From assembly GCA_030613915.1 (NCBI GenBank), contig JAUWKY010000148.1, positions 1 through 6,325 on the forward strand: 6,325 nt of DNA. Reading direction: 5' to 3'. Of this stretch, positions 6,163-6,325 are shown piece by piece. The notes beneath the pieces are model-generated. The model had not been told where the DNA came from, ran no database searches, and saw only the letters and a program-made list of their open reading frames with translations. Origin of the DNA: Syntrophobacterales bacterium (GTDB lineage Bacteria; Desulfobacterota; Syntrophobacteria; BM002). The position numbers and the translations under genes were made by a program. Position 1 is the first letter of the stretch; each line of letters starts with the position of its first letter.

Positions 6163-6303
6163 GAGTCCGGAGGACCAATATTGGAATTTGAGATTTGTTT
6201 GTGATTTGGTGCTTGGAGTTTGAGATTTCATAGACTCCATCACTCCAGCAGACTGCCTCAACGGGGAAAGACTATTGAAGCCCCCTCGGGGGTCAGCCCA
6301 AAG

Positions 6304-6322
6304 CCGGGTCCTTTGGGTCCGG
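6304..6322. other. Conserved hairpin at the end of repeat copy 2
   Basis: The 19-base hairpin corresponds to 411-429 of copy 1, with an eight-pair stem and TTT loop. It sits three bases from the window edge, so what follows is unknown. Confidence 0.5.
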
Positions 6323-6325
6323 ATT

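Larger units (their letters stand above)
5921..6325. other. Non-coding region upstream of the helicase gene
   Basis: These 405 bases hold the helicase ribosome binding site, a palindrome, a leftward terminator and, from about 6052, repeat DNA reaching the window edge. A minus-strand open frame at 6261-5914 is made mostly of repeat translation and is not a believable gene. The short segment 5988-6050 is unique here and may be the tail of a lost or neighbouring gene. Confidence 0.6.
6052..6325. repeat. Composite intergenic repeat, copy 2, with long heptamer-period inverted arms
   Basis: The left array at 6054-6113 is built of 7-base units of the CAAATNN type, with one 4-base CAAA at 6075-6078. 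The right array at 6184-6229 is its reverse complement (units such as AGATTTG, TGATTTG), with the mirror-image 4-base TTTG at 6198-6201. Between them is a GC-rich insert at about 6134-6177. To the right follow two 8-base CTCCAxxA units (6235-6250), a CCCCC-TC-GGGGG hairpin near 6281-6292 and the end hairpin at 6304-6322. From 6102 onward it matches copy 1 at 248-432, apart from the insert. The similarity runs to the last base of the window, so the true right end is not seen. Confidence 0.85.

Noticed and set aside
6054..6229. CRISPR array
   Set aside because: Units are 7 bases with no unique spacers, and no cas gene is present.
5914..6261. Minus-strand open frame of 115 codons upstream of the helicase
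   Set aside because: Most of it is a translation of the heptamer repeat arrays, it overlaps the helicase start, has no ribosome binding site and contains a terminator.
6241..6325. c-di-GMP-I (GEMM) riboswitch
   Set aside because: Copy 2 has CAAAGCC and GGAT-like pieces, but the CAAACC/GAAA receptor part is missing, copy 1 reads CTAAGCC and is followed by no closing strand, and neither copy lies upstream of a plus-strand gene in the window.
248..6325. Composite transposon formed by the two direct copies
   Set aside because: There is no transposase, no clear terminal inverted repeats and no target-site duplication visible; housekeeping-type genes lie inside.

Overview
The window carries four protein-coding genes, all on the minus strand, and every gap between them is filled with short-period repeat DNA. 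Read in transcription order (right to left) they are: a UvrD/Rep/PcrA-type DNA helicase (5920 to 3929), the branch-migration helicase RecG (3776 to 1659), a YkgJ-type cysteine-cluster protein (1373 to 435), and the N-terminal 83 residues of a secreted glutaminyl-peptide cyclotransferase that runs off the left edge (249 to 1). The plus strand holds no convincing gene.

The organism looks like a mid-GC Gram-negative bacterium, most likely a Desulfobacterota (deltaproteobacterial) lineage. This is inference from overall impression: the AT-rich ATTTG/CAAAT intergenic repeats, the helicase type with a clamp-motif tail, and a YkgJ protein beside DNA-repair genes. No single marker in the window proves it.

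The two helicases form a genome-maintenance pair. UvrD-type helicases unwind DNA in repair and clear replication forks; RecG remodels stalled forks and Holliday-type junctions. The UvrD-type protein ends in QLTLF, which matches the bacterial sliding-clamp-binding pentapeptide and suggests recruitment to the replication machinery. The YkgJ-type protein and the cyclotransferase have no obvious mechanistic link to repair. Gaps of 152, 285 and 185 bases argue against one tightly packed operon. A rho-independent terminator lies just upstream of the UvrD-type gene and would end transcription coming from the right.

The most unusual content is between the genes. All four non-coding blocks contain degenerate tandem arrays with a 7-base period (one block also has an 8-base array), mostly laid out as two arrays in opposite orientation around a spacer. 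The unit sequence differs from block to block, but the period and the inverted layout are shared. One composite element occurs twice in direct orientation, at about 248-432 and 6102-6325, flanking the three complete genes. Heptanucleotide tandem repeats are known from filamentous cyanobacteria (STRR sequences); I do not know of a description of this multi-family inverted form.
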